Of a stretch of DNA of 64,000 bases, positions 56,423 through 64,000 are shown piece by piece (the first letter of the stretch is position 1; every line of letters begins with the position of its first letter). This DNA is from Bacteroidales bacterium (GTDB taxonomy: Bacteria > Bacteroidota > Bacteroidia > Bacteroidales > UBA932): positions 40,856-104,855 of the forward strand of contig WOYW01000001.1 in NCBI GenBank assembly GCA_011620605.1, read 5' to 3'. A program made the translations under genes and the position numbers. The notes beneath the pieces are model-generated. The model saw only the letters and a list, made by a program, of their open reading frames with translations. It had not been told where the DNA came from and made no database searches.

Positions 56423-57745
56423 TCAGAAAGGTAGCAGCGGCCATGTGTATCTAAGGGAACGAAGACGATCCGTGGTCAGTGAATCAATATTGTCTGCCGA
56501 AAAAGGGACTATATTCACATCTTTTGTGAATACGCCTGGATCACGCCCGTATTTATATGTATAGGTAAAAAGAGTGTCAACGGGAACCGATATATAAAAA
56601 TCTGCCCTGGTATTACCCATTTTAAATGAAAGCAGGCTGTCTTTCACAAGTGTAGTATACAATTCACTGGCGGTCTCAAAGGCAGGGTCTATAAGGGTTA
56701 CGTTTGGGGCTATCAGGTCCCTGTATGGGTATTGTCCTCCTTCCTCGTACTCCCTTAATTCAGTTAACATCAGCGACAATGTGCGGCTCTCATAGGGAAA
56801 GTGAGTGCAGCCCAGAACCAGGTACCGCAACGGTTGCGGATCCTTTGAATTTCTAAGCTTTTCCACCAGGCTCAGTAAATGATACCGGGCATAATTTTCA
56901 GCCGTATTCAATTGAAGATCCCGGGGCCGGTCCTTACTTCCATTGTACAACATATGATTGGCTGAAAAATCGAATCCATAGGCAGGCAACAGATTGGTAT
57001 CGATCTTGTATTCAGGGTGATCAGTGGAAGGTCCCCTGTAATTATCACGTGGAGCGAGGGCAAGGGGATCAACGTAATCCTTTTCCAAGTCAACCGCCTC
57101 GGCAAATCCCGCTGCGCCGTGACTGATGATCTGCAGTTCACCGGTATACCCCCGTTCCCTGACCAGGGATCTGAATGTATTCTCGTACCCTCCCGAGGCA
57201 ATGGTGCCTGTTGTGGCAAGAACGCCAATTGCCACATCTTCTTTAGGGTCTATCCTGTCCAACGTGGCATTGACTCCGGCATTGATCACCCCGATGGCTT
57301 TAATGCCCGATCCGCTTTTATCCAGGAAATCTCTGATATCTTGCAGTCCGTAAGCTGTTGCCGTATTGCACGCTACAACAAGGATCTTTACCTGGTGACC
57401 TAAAAGAAACAACGCGTCTTTGATGATCAGTTCCCGCAAAAAATTCGTTTTTCCTTCCGCGGGATAATTCCCGTAGGGCATATTGGCCTGATCGGCAAGG
57501 TATATAAAATCTTCCCCTTCAAGTAAACGGCTGGAAAGAATAGCTTCCATCACTGTCAATCCGCCCGTACCGGAATCGAATATTCCTATGGGTAAATGAT
57601 TCCGGACCGGAGGATAAGTGGTAAAATCAGTATAAAAAACAGAATTTGTATCATGCAGAGCCGCATCAACCACGGGAATATTCCCCGGGTTATTCTGGCA
57701 GGCGGCTACAAGTACCCAAATGATCAGCAATACATGTTTTTTCAT
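56423..57745 (-). CDS. exported glutamate-racemase-like lipoprotein
   Basis: A 440-residue protein of the aspartate/glutamate racemase family, far longer than MurI (about 270). It starts with a signal peptide and a lipobox ending at Cys16 (LVAAC). Racemase motifs are present in order: IGIFDSGTGGLTVMEAIL (Asp57), NMPYGNYP, the first cysteine VVACNTATAYG (Cys126), and the second LVLGCTHFPYESR (Cys313). It carries about 100 extra residues between these motifs and a C-terminal extension (about 350-440) not found in MurI. Both catalytic cysteines remain, so it may be an enzyme in the periplasm or on the surface. Substrate is unknown. It lies 5 bp after a PHP phosphatase gene on the same strand. 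Confidence 0.82.
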   Translation of the reverse strand: MKKHVLLIIWVLVAACQNNPGNIPVVDAALHDTNSVFYTDFTTYPPVRNHLPIGIFDSGTGGLTVMEAILSSRLLEGEDFIYLADQANMPYGNYPAEGKTNFLRELIIKDALFLLGHQVKILVVACNTATAYGLQDIRDFLDKSGSGIKAIGVINAGVNATLDRIDPKEDVAIGVLATTGTIASGGYENTFRSLVRERGYTGELQIISHGAAGFAEAVDLEKDYVDPLALAPRDNYRGPSTDHPEYKIDTNLLPAYGFDFSANHMLYNGSKDRPRDLQLNTAENYARYHLLSLVEKLRNSKDPQPLRYLVLGCTHFPYESRTLSLMLTELREYEEGGQYPYRDLIAPNVTLIDPAFETASELYTTLVKDSLLSFKMGNTRADFYISVPVDTLFTYTYKYGRDPGVFTKDVNIVPFSADNIDSLTTDRLRSLRYTWPLLPF

Positions 57746-57750
57746 ACTTC

Positions 57751-58560
57751 TTAATTATCAATGGTAAAATAAACCGGATTTCTCTCTTTATAGTAAACCC
57801 CGTAACGGAATCCGCAATGCTTCAAGATCTCAGAATAATACTCAAATTTCTCCCCTATCCTTTCCGGGGAATGGGCATCGGATCCCAGGCTTACGGCTTC
57901 TCCTCCCAATTCCCTGAAGTGTTTGAGAATGTTTCTATCCAGTACAGGAGTTCCGTGCGCAAACGGCTGGTAAGTTTTGGTGTTGATCTCGAACGTTTTT
58001 CCGTTCTCGGCCAGAATGCGCAGAATGGGGTCCAGAATATCCCCGAATGTTTTAAGTGAGATCTCGTGTTTCCGGTATGGTGAATAACGGGCTATATAAT
58101 CAAAGTGACCCAGGATGTCGAAATCCCTGAAAGCGCTTATACTTTTCAGTATGTCTTCCAGATAGATGTCGTAAGCTTCCAGGAAACCGTATCCGTCATA
58201 ATACTTCCCGTGATAGGGGTCATGCCCACGGACAAAATGCATGGAGGCTATAACGGTATCGAATGTATGCTTTTTCATAAACGCCTGGATAGCCTCCAGG
58301 CTGACAGGCTGTATACCGATCTCCACTCCCCTGAGCAACTCCAGGTCAGGAAAAGATTCTTTAAGACTTTCGATCTCTGATTGTTGCCGTTCTACGTGGA
58401 AATTAAACTTTTTGATACCCTGCGGCGGATCAAAATCGTAATGATCCGAGAAACAGACTCCCCGGAAAGACATTTCCCGGATCTTTTCCGCTGCCACTAT
58501 CATGTTCATCCGGCTGTCGGGAGAATGATGCGAATGGGTATGATTATCAAAAAGGATCAT
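57751..58560 (-). CDS. PHP-domain phosphatase, histidinol-phosphatase (HisJ) type
   Basis: A 269-residue PHP-fold metalloenzyme. The N-terminus has FDNHTHSHHSPDS (HxH metal motif), then FSDHYDF, RGVEIGIQ, MHFVRGHDPY and the C-terminal SLGSDAHSPERIG. These match the HisK/HisJ histidinol-phosphate phosphatases, but a histidine operon is not present here. The chosen ATG at 58560 is preferred over a TTG at 58566, which lies in the T run of the upstream terminator. It may form an operon with the exported racemase-like gene (5-bp gap). Confidence 0.82.
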   Translation of the reverse strand: MILFDNHTHSHHSPDSRMNMIVAAEKIREMSFRGVCFSDHYDFDPPQGIKKFNFHVERQQSEIESLKESFPDLELLRGVEIGIQPVSLEAIQAFMKKHTFDTVIASMHFVRGHDPYHGKYYDGYGFLEAYDIYLEDILKSISAFRDFDILGHFDYIARYSPYRKHEISLKTFGDILDPILRILAENGKTFEINTKTYQPFAHGTPVLDRNILKHFRELGGEAVSLGSDAHSPERIGEKFEYYSEILKHCGFRYGVYYKERNPVYFTIDN

Positions 58561-58562
58561 TT

Positions 58563-58603
58563 TCAAAAACGACGGGAATCTCTGTTTTTATACAGGACTC
58601 CCG
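58563..58603 (-). terminator. intrinsic terminator after enolase
   Basis: On the minus strand CGGGA pairs with TCCCG (58599-58603 with 58573-58577), and an inner CTGT/ACAG pair shortens the loop; GTTTTTG follows at 58563-58569. It lies 33-73 bases past the enolase stop and just before the PHP start codon. Confidence 0.6.
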
Positions 58604-58635
58604 CCGGATCTTATTTTTATGTTATTAATTGGTCA

Positions 58636-60030
<1,395 letters not shown>

Positions 60031-60036
60031 CTATAG

Positions 60037-60072
60037 CCCGGTCAATGAAATGCTGTTACAGAAATGGCCGGG
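60037..60072. repeat. imperfect inverted repeat in the enolase-plsY intergenic region
   Basis: CCCGGTCA (60037-60044) and TGGCCGGG (60065-60072) form an 8-bp stem with one mismatch, with an inner CTGT/ACAG pair in the loop. It lies in the 389-bp interval between enolase and plsY. No gene explains it. It could be a terminator for something lost, an RNA structure or a remnant of an inserted element. Confidence 0.4.
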
Positions 60073-60084
60073 TATATTTTCAAT

Positions 60085-60115
60085 TTTATGCTTTACGAAA
60101 AATGAGATAGTTTTG
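60085..60115 (+). promoter_or_regulatory. candidate promoter in the enolase-plsY gap
   Basis: TTTA (60085-60088), a 19-base spacer and TAGTTTTG (60108-60115) give a reasonable Bacteroidetes promoter pointing right, toward the small reading frame at 60153-60317. Confidence 0.35.
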
Positions 60116-60152
60116 TAATCAAGAGTGACTTTGATTAACTAACAAACGAAAG

Positions 60153-60317
60153 GTGAACGGATATCACCGTTTTGGGTGGGTGGATATCGTCCGTTTTTTA
60201 CACCCCAAGGATGTATCCACCCGCCTCTACGACATTCACCATATAAAAAAGGGGGCATCAGAAGGGGCGAAGGAGCTGAGAAAACTACTGTTGTTACAAA
60301 AAGTGTCAAAAAGATGA
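60153..60317 (+). CDS. possible small protein, 54 residues, not recognised
   Basis: A reading frame from a GTG at 60153 to TGA at 60315-60317, read as VNGYHRFGWVDIVRFL, HPKDVSTRLYDIHHIKKG and a basic leucine-rich tail LRKLLLLQKVSKR. The amino acid mix looks more like protein than chance. There is a possible promoter upstream, and the end overlaps plsY by 12 bp as other convergent genes do here. Against it: there is no ATG, no recognisable family, and the same DNA carries inverted repeats. It could equally be a fragment of a lost gene. Confidence 0.3.
   Translation: MNGYHRFGWVDIVRFLHPKDVSTRLYDIHHIKKGASEGAKELRKLLLLQKVSKR
60178..60222. repeat. 9-bp inverted repeat in the enolase-plsY gap
   Basis: GGGTGGATA (60178-60186) and TATCCACCC (60214-60222) are perfect complements around a 27-base loop. 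A smaller AACGG/CCGTT hairpin lies just upstream at 60156-60171. Both fall inside the possible small gene. The density of stems in this gap suggests an RNA or the trace of a mobile element. Confidence 0.5.
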
Positions 60318-60920
60318 TTCCTTTCTACTAAAAAGTTCGCTTATTATTTTAGGTATATAATCCCTGTTAAAAAACAATACAATAAGTGCTGATACCCAGA
60401 TAATAATTTTAACTTCAACGGCATGATTAAAAAACAGAGACGCAATGGCACTTAAGCCAACTATTCCGGACGGAATCCAGATAAATATGTCTTTTTTGAC
60501 TATTGTATACACGATCAGCGGTACAACAACAAAAGAAACAATTAATTCATAGGGTATAAAGAATAAATACATACCCATCAGTGTTGCGGCAGCGCGTCCT
60601 CCTTTAAACCTGAAATAAACCGGACAACAATGTCCGATTATTGCTCCGATTCCTATCAATCCAAGAGAAACAGATGACAGATTAAGCCAGTAGTGTCCAA
60701 TAAGGATTGGAATATATGCCTTTAAACTATCAAAAACACCCGTTAAAACACCCCATACAAGCCCGGCATTCTTATAAGTATTGGCAGCACCGGCATTGTT
60801 ATTGCCAAGGGTGCGTATATCTTTTCCCGTAACAATTTTTGTAAAAATATAAGAAAACAATATTGATCCGGTCAAATAACCTGATAGGAAGCATACCAGA
60901 TGAATCAGATATGTATGCAT
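60306..60920 (-). CDS. plsY: acyl-phosphate glycerol-3-phosphate acyltransferase PlsY
   Basis: Transfers an acyl chain from acyl phosphate to glycerol 3-phosphate, the first acylation of phospholipid synthesis. The 204-residue membrane protein has about six hydrophobic segments and the PlsY motifs SGYLTGSILFSYIF, GNNNAGAANTYKNAG (the GNPGxTN-like loop), GHCCPVYFRFKGGRAAATLMG (the conserved FKGGKG-like loop). It starts 11 bp after the fakB-like gene, which fits acyl phosphates coming from a fatty acid kinase. The ATG at 60920 is preferred to an upstream one at 60971 inside the neighbour. Base composition is clearly more AT-rich than in the core genes. Confidence 0.9.
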   Translation of the reverse strand: MHTYLIHLVCFLSGYLTGSILFSYIFTKIVTGKDIRTLGNNNAGAANTYKNAGLVWGVLTGVFDSLKAYIPILIGHYWLNLSSVSLGLIGIGAIIGHCCPVYFRFKGGRAAATLMGMYLFFIPYELIVSFVVVPLIVYTIVKKDIFIWIPSGIVGLSAIASLFFNHAVEVKIIIWVSALIVLFFNRDYIPKIISELFSRKESSF

Positions 60921-60931
60921 GATCAGAATGA

Positions 60932-61804
60932 TTAAACAGTGATTGAGAAAAAATATGCTTTCGGTCCGCAATGAACAGCTGCCGTTAAATCAGGTCTGCC
61001 ATTCATTATATCATTACAGGGAAGAGACTTTATTTTTTCTTTTAAGTCGAGAACAGCATCCTGATTATCCCCAAATTCGTTCATAATTAATCTCTTGATT
61101 TTGGTTACCGATTTCTCGGCCATCTTAGCTTCAACTAAATCAATAATTTTATCATTTACCTGTTTATAAGTTCTTCCTTTATCAAGGGGAACAAGTAAAC
61201 CGTCTTCGTCATCGCCCATCAAACCCACAATGGGAATAATTCGTAAAACCGAGCCCATCAGAGCTTTAGCTTTCCCAATTCTACCGCCTCTTGCAAAATA
61301 ATTCAAGTCGGGTATAACCATATAGGTAAATGTGTTTTTCACAACTTCCCGCGATAATCTGACGATATCGCTTTCATTTTCATGCTCCTTGATGATATCG
61401 ATGACTCCCATCAGAACATTTCCTATACCTGTCGCTAATTGCCGGCTATCAATATTGATGATAGGAATCGTTTTTTCATACATTTCCCGGACATTCTCGG
61501 CAACAGCAAAAGTTGCTGACGAAAGAATACTGCTCATCAAAACATGAATGATCAGATCATACTTATTTTTATTGGCTTCAACGATTTCAACCAGTTCTCC
61601 TTTTACAATGGAAGATGTTTGAGCAATAACCCCATCTTTCACGTATTTTTCAATTAACCAGGCTGCATCATATTCCTCACTTTGACGATACTCTTTCCCA
61701 TCTACAATAATAGGAAATTTTAAAATCTCTATGTCCTGATAATCTATTTGTTCTTTTGAAAGACCAAGATTATCGGCTGTAATGATTAAGATTCTTTGAT
61801 CCAT
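60932..61804 (-). CDS. fakB: DegV-family fatty acid-binding protein (FakB-like)
   Basis: A 290-residue DegV-fold protein that binds a fatty acid and presents it to the kinase FakA. It shows the QTSSIVKGE segment in place of the TSxPS motif, the central LNYFARGGRIGKAKALMGSVLRIIPIVGL, and the C-terminal TAAVHCGPKAYFFSI that closes over the carboxylate. The position between a FakA and a PlsY gene makes this a full fatty acid phosphorylation set. The ATG at 61804 follows the fakA stop by 7 bp; a TTG at 61819 is unlikely. AT-rich like its neighbours. Confidence 0.86.
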   Translation of the reverse strand: MDQRILIITADNLGLSKEQIDYQDIEILKFPIIVDGKEYRQSEEYDAAWLIEKYVKDGVIAQTSSIVKGELVEIVEANKNKYDLIIHVLMSSILSSATFAVAENVREMYEKTIPIINIDSRQLATGIGNVLMGVIDIIKEHENESDIVRLSREVVKNTFTYMVIPDLNYFARGGRIGKAKALMGSVLRIIPIVGLMGDDEDGLLVPLDKGRTYKQVNDKIIDLVEAKMAEKSVTKIKRLIMNEFGDNQDAVLDLKEKIKSLPCNDIMNGRPDLTAAVHCGPKAYFFSITV

Positions 61805-61811
61805 TTTGGCT

Positions 61812-63617
61812 TTATTCAAAAGTTATATAATAGTAATATTGATATTGACCGCCGTAATATTCTTCAAATTCCTTATCCTGAAATACTCTTCGTAATTCAG
61901 GAAGCAGATTGTTATATCTTTTCGCCTGAATGCCTTTATAAAGTGTAACAAGATTCTCTTTTTGAGCAAGTTTTTCTATGGATTGAACCACAACCTTTTT
62001 TATATTCTTTTCCGAACAGATGATTTTACTGTCATACATTGTGAAAAAATCTCCCTTTTTTACAATTGTACCATCCTCTGCCCTAGTCTCTCTTATAGCC
62101 CTGGATATTCTACAGTACCTGATATCGTTCAGCTTATGAGTAAATGACATATTATTGATATTAATATCATTTGATACAGCCATCAGCATACTTATAAGAG
62201 AAATAACACTTTTTGATTCAACAATATGCACATTTGACTTACCCAGAGAAGCTGCATATTTTAATGACATCAGGATATCCTTATCATCTGGAGCGGCAAT
62301 AATATTTTTAGTTTTCAAGTGATTGATTGCTTTTACAAGTTGTTCAACAGAAGGTTTTTTCTTACCATAACAGAATACATCATCTGCCCCAAGTTTCTCT
62401 AGAATTTTCTTAAATCCTAAACCGGAAACAATACAAAAAATGCTTCGTTCCCACTCATACTCAATCGTATCATTGCTGATAAAGTTCCTGTGCTGCTTTT
62501 TCATATCATCAACCTTTGTAAAAACAAGCTCACCATACTTTGAGACATCATTAAAGACCCCATCAGGCTTATTTGTGTGGATATGAACCTTATAAATATC
62601 ATTGCTATTCAATACAATCATACTGTCTCCATAACCTCCAACCAGCTGTTTTATCTGATCCTGTGATGATATTTTATCCGACTTTAAAACAAATTCTGTG
62701 CAATACCTGTACTTAATGTGAGGATTCCAGGAGGATTCCATTTCCTTCAAATCTTTTAGTAATGCTTCATTTAATAACTTCTTTTTCCTTTGATTGAGAA
62801 TATTTCCGGAATAATGCTGAAAATCACTGATAATATTTCGCAGTTTTATATTATTGATCTTTTCAATACCCCCATTAATATGTAAGGCTCCCAGGTGGTT
62901 GTTTTTAATGTTTGATGAACTGCTCAGAATAAGTTTCCTGATATTTTTTATTGTATTTAATATAATTGATACAGGTACTTCACCCGAAGCAGACTGTTTA
63001 AGGTTGATCTCTCTTTCAAGACCCTCAAGAATGATGAGAAAACCTGCACCACCGGAATCTACAACACCGGCTTGTTTTAATACCGACAGCATATCGGGTG
63101 TTTTATCCAGTACACTCTTTAAATGAGGAATACATCTTTTAATAATAACAGCAGAATTTTTTTCTTCTGTCATTAGCTCGCCAAATTTTTCCTTGAATTC
63201 ATACATCAACGTAAGTATGGTTCCTTCCTGCGGATTGTCAATTCCCTGGTATGCTTTTTTATATCCATGTTCAAGGGCTTTATGTATGTTAGCGGGAGAA
63301 AAATCACCATTTACAATAACCTCTGAAAGTCCACGGCAGTACAGAGCCAAAATTACCCCAGAGCATCCCCTGCTGTTCATAAGCATTTGTTCGGCAAAAT
63401 CTTTTAAATATTCACCATTTGAAATTGTTTTACCTTTATTATCAGGCAGATTTGCCAAAGCTCCCTGTATCGTTAAAGTCATATTAAGACCTGTATCACC
63501 ATCAGGTACTGGAAAGACATTTAATCCATTAATATATTCTTTTCGCCGGTGAAGATATTTGTAAACATTTTCAATTATGCCCTTTATTTCAGGTACTTGA
63601 TTATCTGTATGTCTCAT
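61812..63617 (-). CDS. fakA: fatty acid kinase FakA (DhaL/DAK2-domain)
   Basis: Phosphorylates FakB-bound fatty acids to acyl phosphates. The 601-residue protein has an N-terminal DhaL (DAK2) domain with VFPVPDGDTGLNMT (metal-binding Asp39, Asp41), the SRGCSGVILA loop and GVVDSGGAGF. A middle domain has YCTEF (Cys306) and VHIHTNKP (His345 and His347), matching the zinc-site cysteine and HxH of S. aureus FakA. The C-terminal domain is DegV-like. It is longer than S. aureus FakA (about 550) because of an insert at about 205-298. One hand-counted row (62401-62460) has 33% GC. Beside it on the upstream side is a broken transposase. Confidence 0.9.
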   Translation of the reverse strand: MRHTDNQVPEIKGIIENVYKYLHRRKEYINGLNVFPVPDGDTGLNMTLTIQGALANLPDNKGKTISNGEYLKDFAEQMLMNSRGCSGVILALYCRGLSEVIVNGDFSPANIHKALEHGYKKAYQGIDNPQEGTILTLMYEFKEKFGELMTEEKNSAVIIKRCIPHLKSVLDKTPDMLSVLKQAGVVDSGGAGFLIILEGLEREINLKQSASGEVPVSIILNTIKNIRKLILSSSSNIKNNHLGALHINGGIEKINNIKLRNIISDFQHYSGNILNQRKKKLLNEALLKDLKEMESSWNPHIKYRYCTEFVLKSDKISSQDQIKQLVGGYGDSMIVLNSNDIYKVHIHTNKPDGVFNDVSKYGELVFTKVDDMKKQHRNFISNDTIEYEWERSIFCIVSGLGFKKILEKLGADDVFCYGKKKPSVEQLVKAINHLKTKNIIAAPDDKDILMSLKYAASLGKSNVHIVESKSVISLISMLMAVSNDININNMSFTHKLNDIRYCRISRAIRETRAEDGTIVKKGDFFTMYDSKIICSEKNIKKVVVQSIEKLAQKENLVTLYKGIQAKRYNNLLPELRRVFQDKEFEEYYGGQYQYYYYITFE

Positions 63618-63898
63618 TTGATATAAGCTGTCGTTCGTGTCTTGTTATCGGTCACTATCAGGTTGTTTTAGTCCTGTTCGTCAAAGCTGATCTCATATCT
63701 TGGTGTTGCTCCCTGCGTGGCAATAAGCATCAAATCGATGTTGTGGCCGTCGTTTTGGCAATACTCCCGATTAGGGGCGCTGTGATAAGTCTCATCGGCC
63801 CATACTTTCTCAATGTTGTCGGATATTATTTCCTGTGTCTGCACCAAGACTTGCTCGAAAAAATTGTTGGTGGTCGTCTGATTTTTTAAACATTTCAT
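63614..63898 (-). pseudogene. transposase remnant (IS1182-like DDE type)
   Basis: The minus strand from 63898 reads a short frame with VWADETYHSAPNREYCQ, IDLMLIATQGATPRYE and SFDEQD, which ends at TAA (63668-63670). The same frame continues past that stop with NNLIVTDNKTRTTAYIK and reaches TGA at 63614-63616, overlapping the fakA start. The ADxxYHS.N element with a following QGxxxRY resembles the second-aspartate region of IS1182-type transposases. The N- and C-terminal parts are absent, so it is an inactive fragment. The precise IS family is uncertain. Confidence 0.6.
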
Positions 63899-63966
63899 GC
63901 AGTTTTAGACAACACGAATATAATGATAAATAATAATAATATACACAAATATTTCAAAGAACTTTT

Positions 63967-63983
63967 CAGGTGAATTTCACCTG
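63967..63983. repeat. 17-bp near-perfect palindrome
   Basis: CAGGTGAA (63967-63974), one T, and TTCACCTG (63976-63983) are exact complements. It lies in a 102-bp AT-rich stretch (63899-64000) upstream of the transposase remnant, in which I see no gene. It could be an operator for a gene beyond the window or an end of a mobile element. Confidence 0.55.
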
Positions 63984-64000
63984 CTTTATAAAATTTATTG

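Noticed and set aside
60918..60971. PlsY start at 60971
   Set aside because: It would place 17 extra residues inside the end of the fakB-like gene. The ATG at 60920 is 11 bp past that stop and gives the normal PlsY N-terminus.

Overview
The window is a stretch of Bacteroidetes chromosome, most likely order Bacteroidales. The evidence is a SusC/SusD polysaccharide utilization locus with a hybrid two-component regulator, a BtuG-type surface vitamin B12 locus, the Bacteroidetes gene order nadK-uppS-bamA-ompH-ompH-murI, an omega-like RNA polymerase subunit beside bamD and recN, and many copies of the Bacteroidetes -7 promoter element TAnnTTTG. Most of the window is a gene-dense core genome of medium GC. 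The last 4 kb are visibly AT-richer.

Layout. 1-2.4 kb: tail of an unidentified gene, NADP glutamate dehydrogenase, type II pantothenate kinase. 2.3-8.3 kb (minus strand): envelope cluster nadK, uppS, bamA, two Skp/OmpH chaperones, murI. 8.3-12 kb (plus): pdxJ, a third Skp-like protein, purC, a LysM/periplasmic-binding-fold protein. 12-16.6 kb (minus): bamD, omega-like subunit, recN, nagB, trxB. 16.7 kb: tRNA-Pro(GGG). 16.8-19.9 kb: a nucleoside-recognition membrane protein, a lipoprotein with an HExxH zinc motif, a secreted esterase. 19.9-25.4 kb: cobalamin riboswitch followed by four surface genes, btuH-like, btuG, a PKD-like lipoprotein and btuB. 25.4-27.5 kb: membrane phosphoesterase, GNAT acetyltransferase, and a ProX-like prolyl-tRNA editing gene broken by a one-base frameshift. 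27.5-46.9 kb: carbohydrate region with galK, ROK kinase, sugar MFS transporter, GH51, GH3, CE1-like esterase, SusD, SusC and a type B carboxylesterase on the minus strand, and the divergent 1350-residue hybrid sensor/regulator. 46.9-50.5 kb: ettA, msrA, an AlbA_2 protein, and a winged-helix regulator with its membrane partner. 50.6-56.4 kb: structured leader and the operon metY-metX-thrA-asd, covering aspartate to homocysteine apart from aspartyl-phosphate supply from elsewhere in the thrA product. 56.4-59.9 kb: an exported glutamate-racemase-like lipoprotein, a PHP-domain phosphatase, enolase. 60.0-64 kb: a structured junction with a possible small gene, then an AT-rich plsY-fakB-fakA cassette next to a broken transposase.

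The less expected items are: (a) the fatty acid kinase plus PlsY cassette with an IS remnant at its border, which reads as an acquired exogenous fatty acid incorporation module; (b) a lipoprotein glutamate racemase homologue that keeps both catalytic cysteines although it should sit outside the cytoplasm; (c) five genes in which a TAnnTTTG element ends exactly four bases before the start codon, suggesting leaderless mRNAs; (d) convergent gene pairs that all overlap or abut, by up to 106 bp; (e) a structured metY leader that I cannot match to a known SAM riboswitch class; (f) a single-base frameshift in a ProX-like gene.
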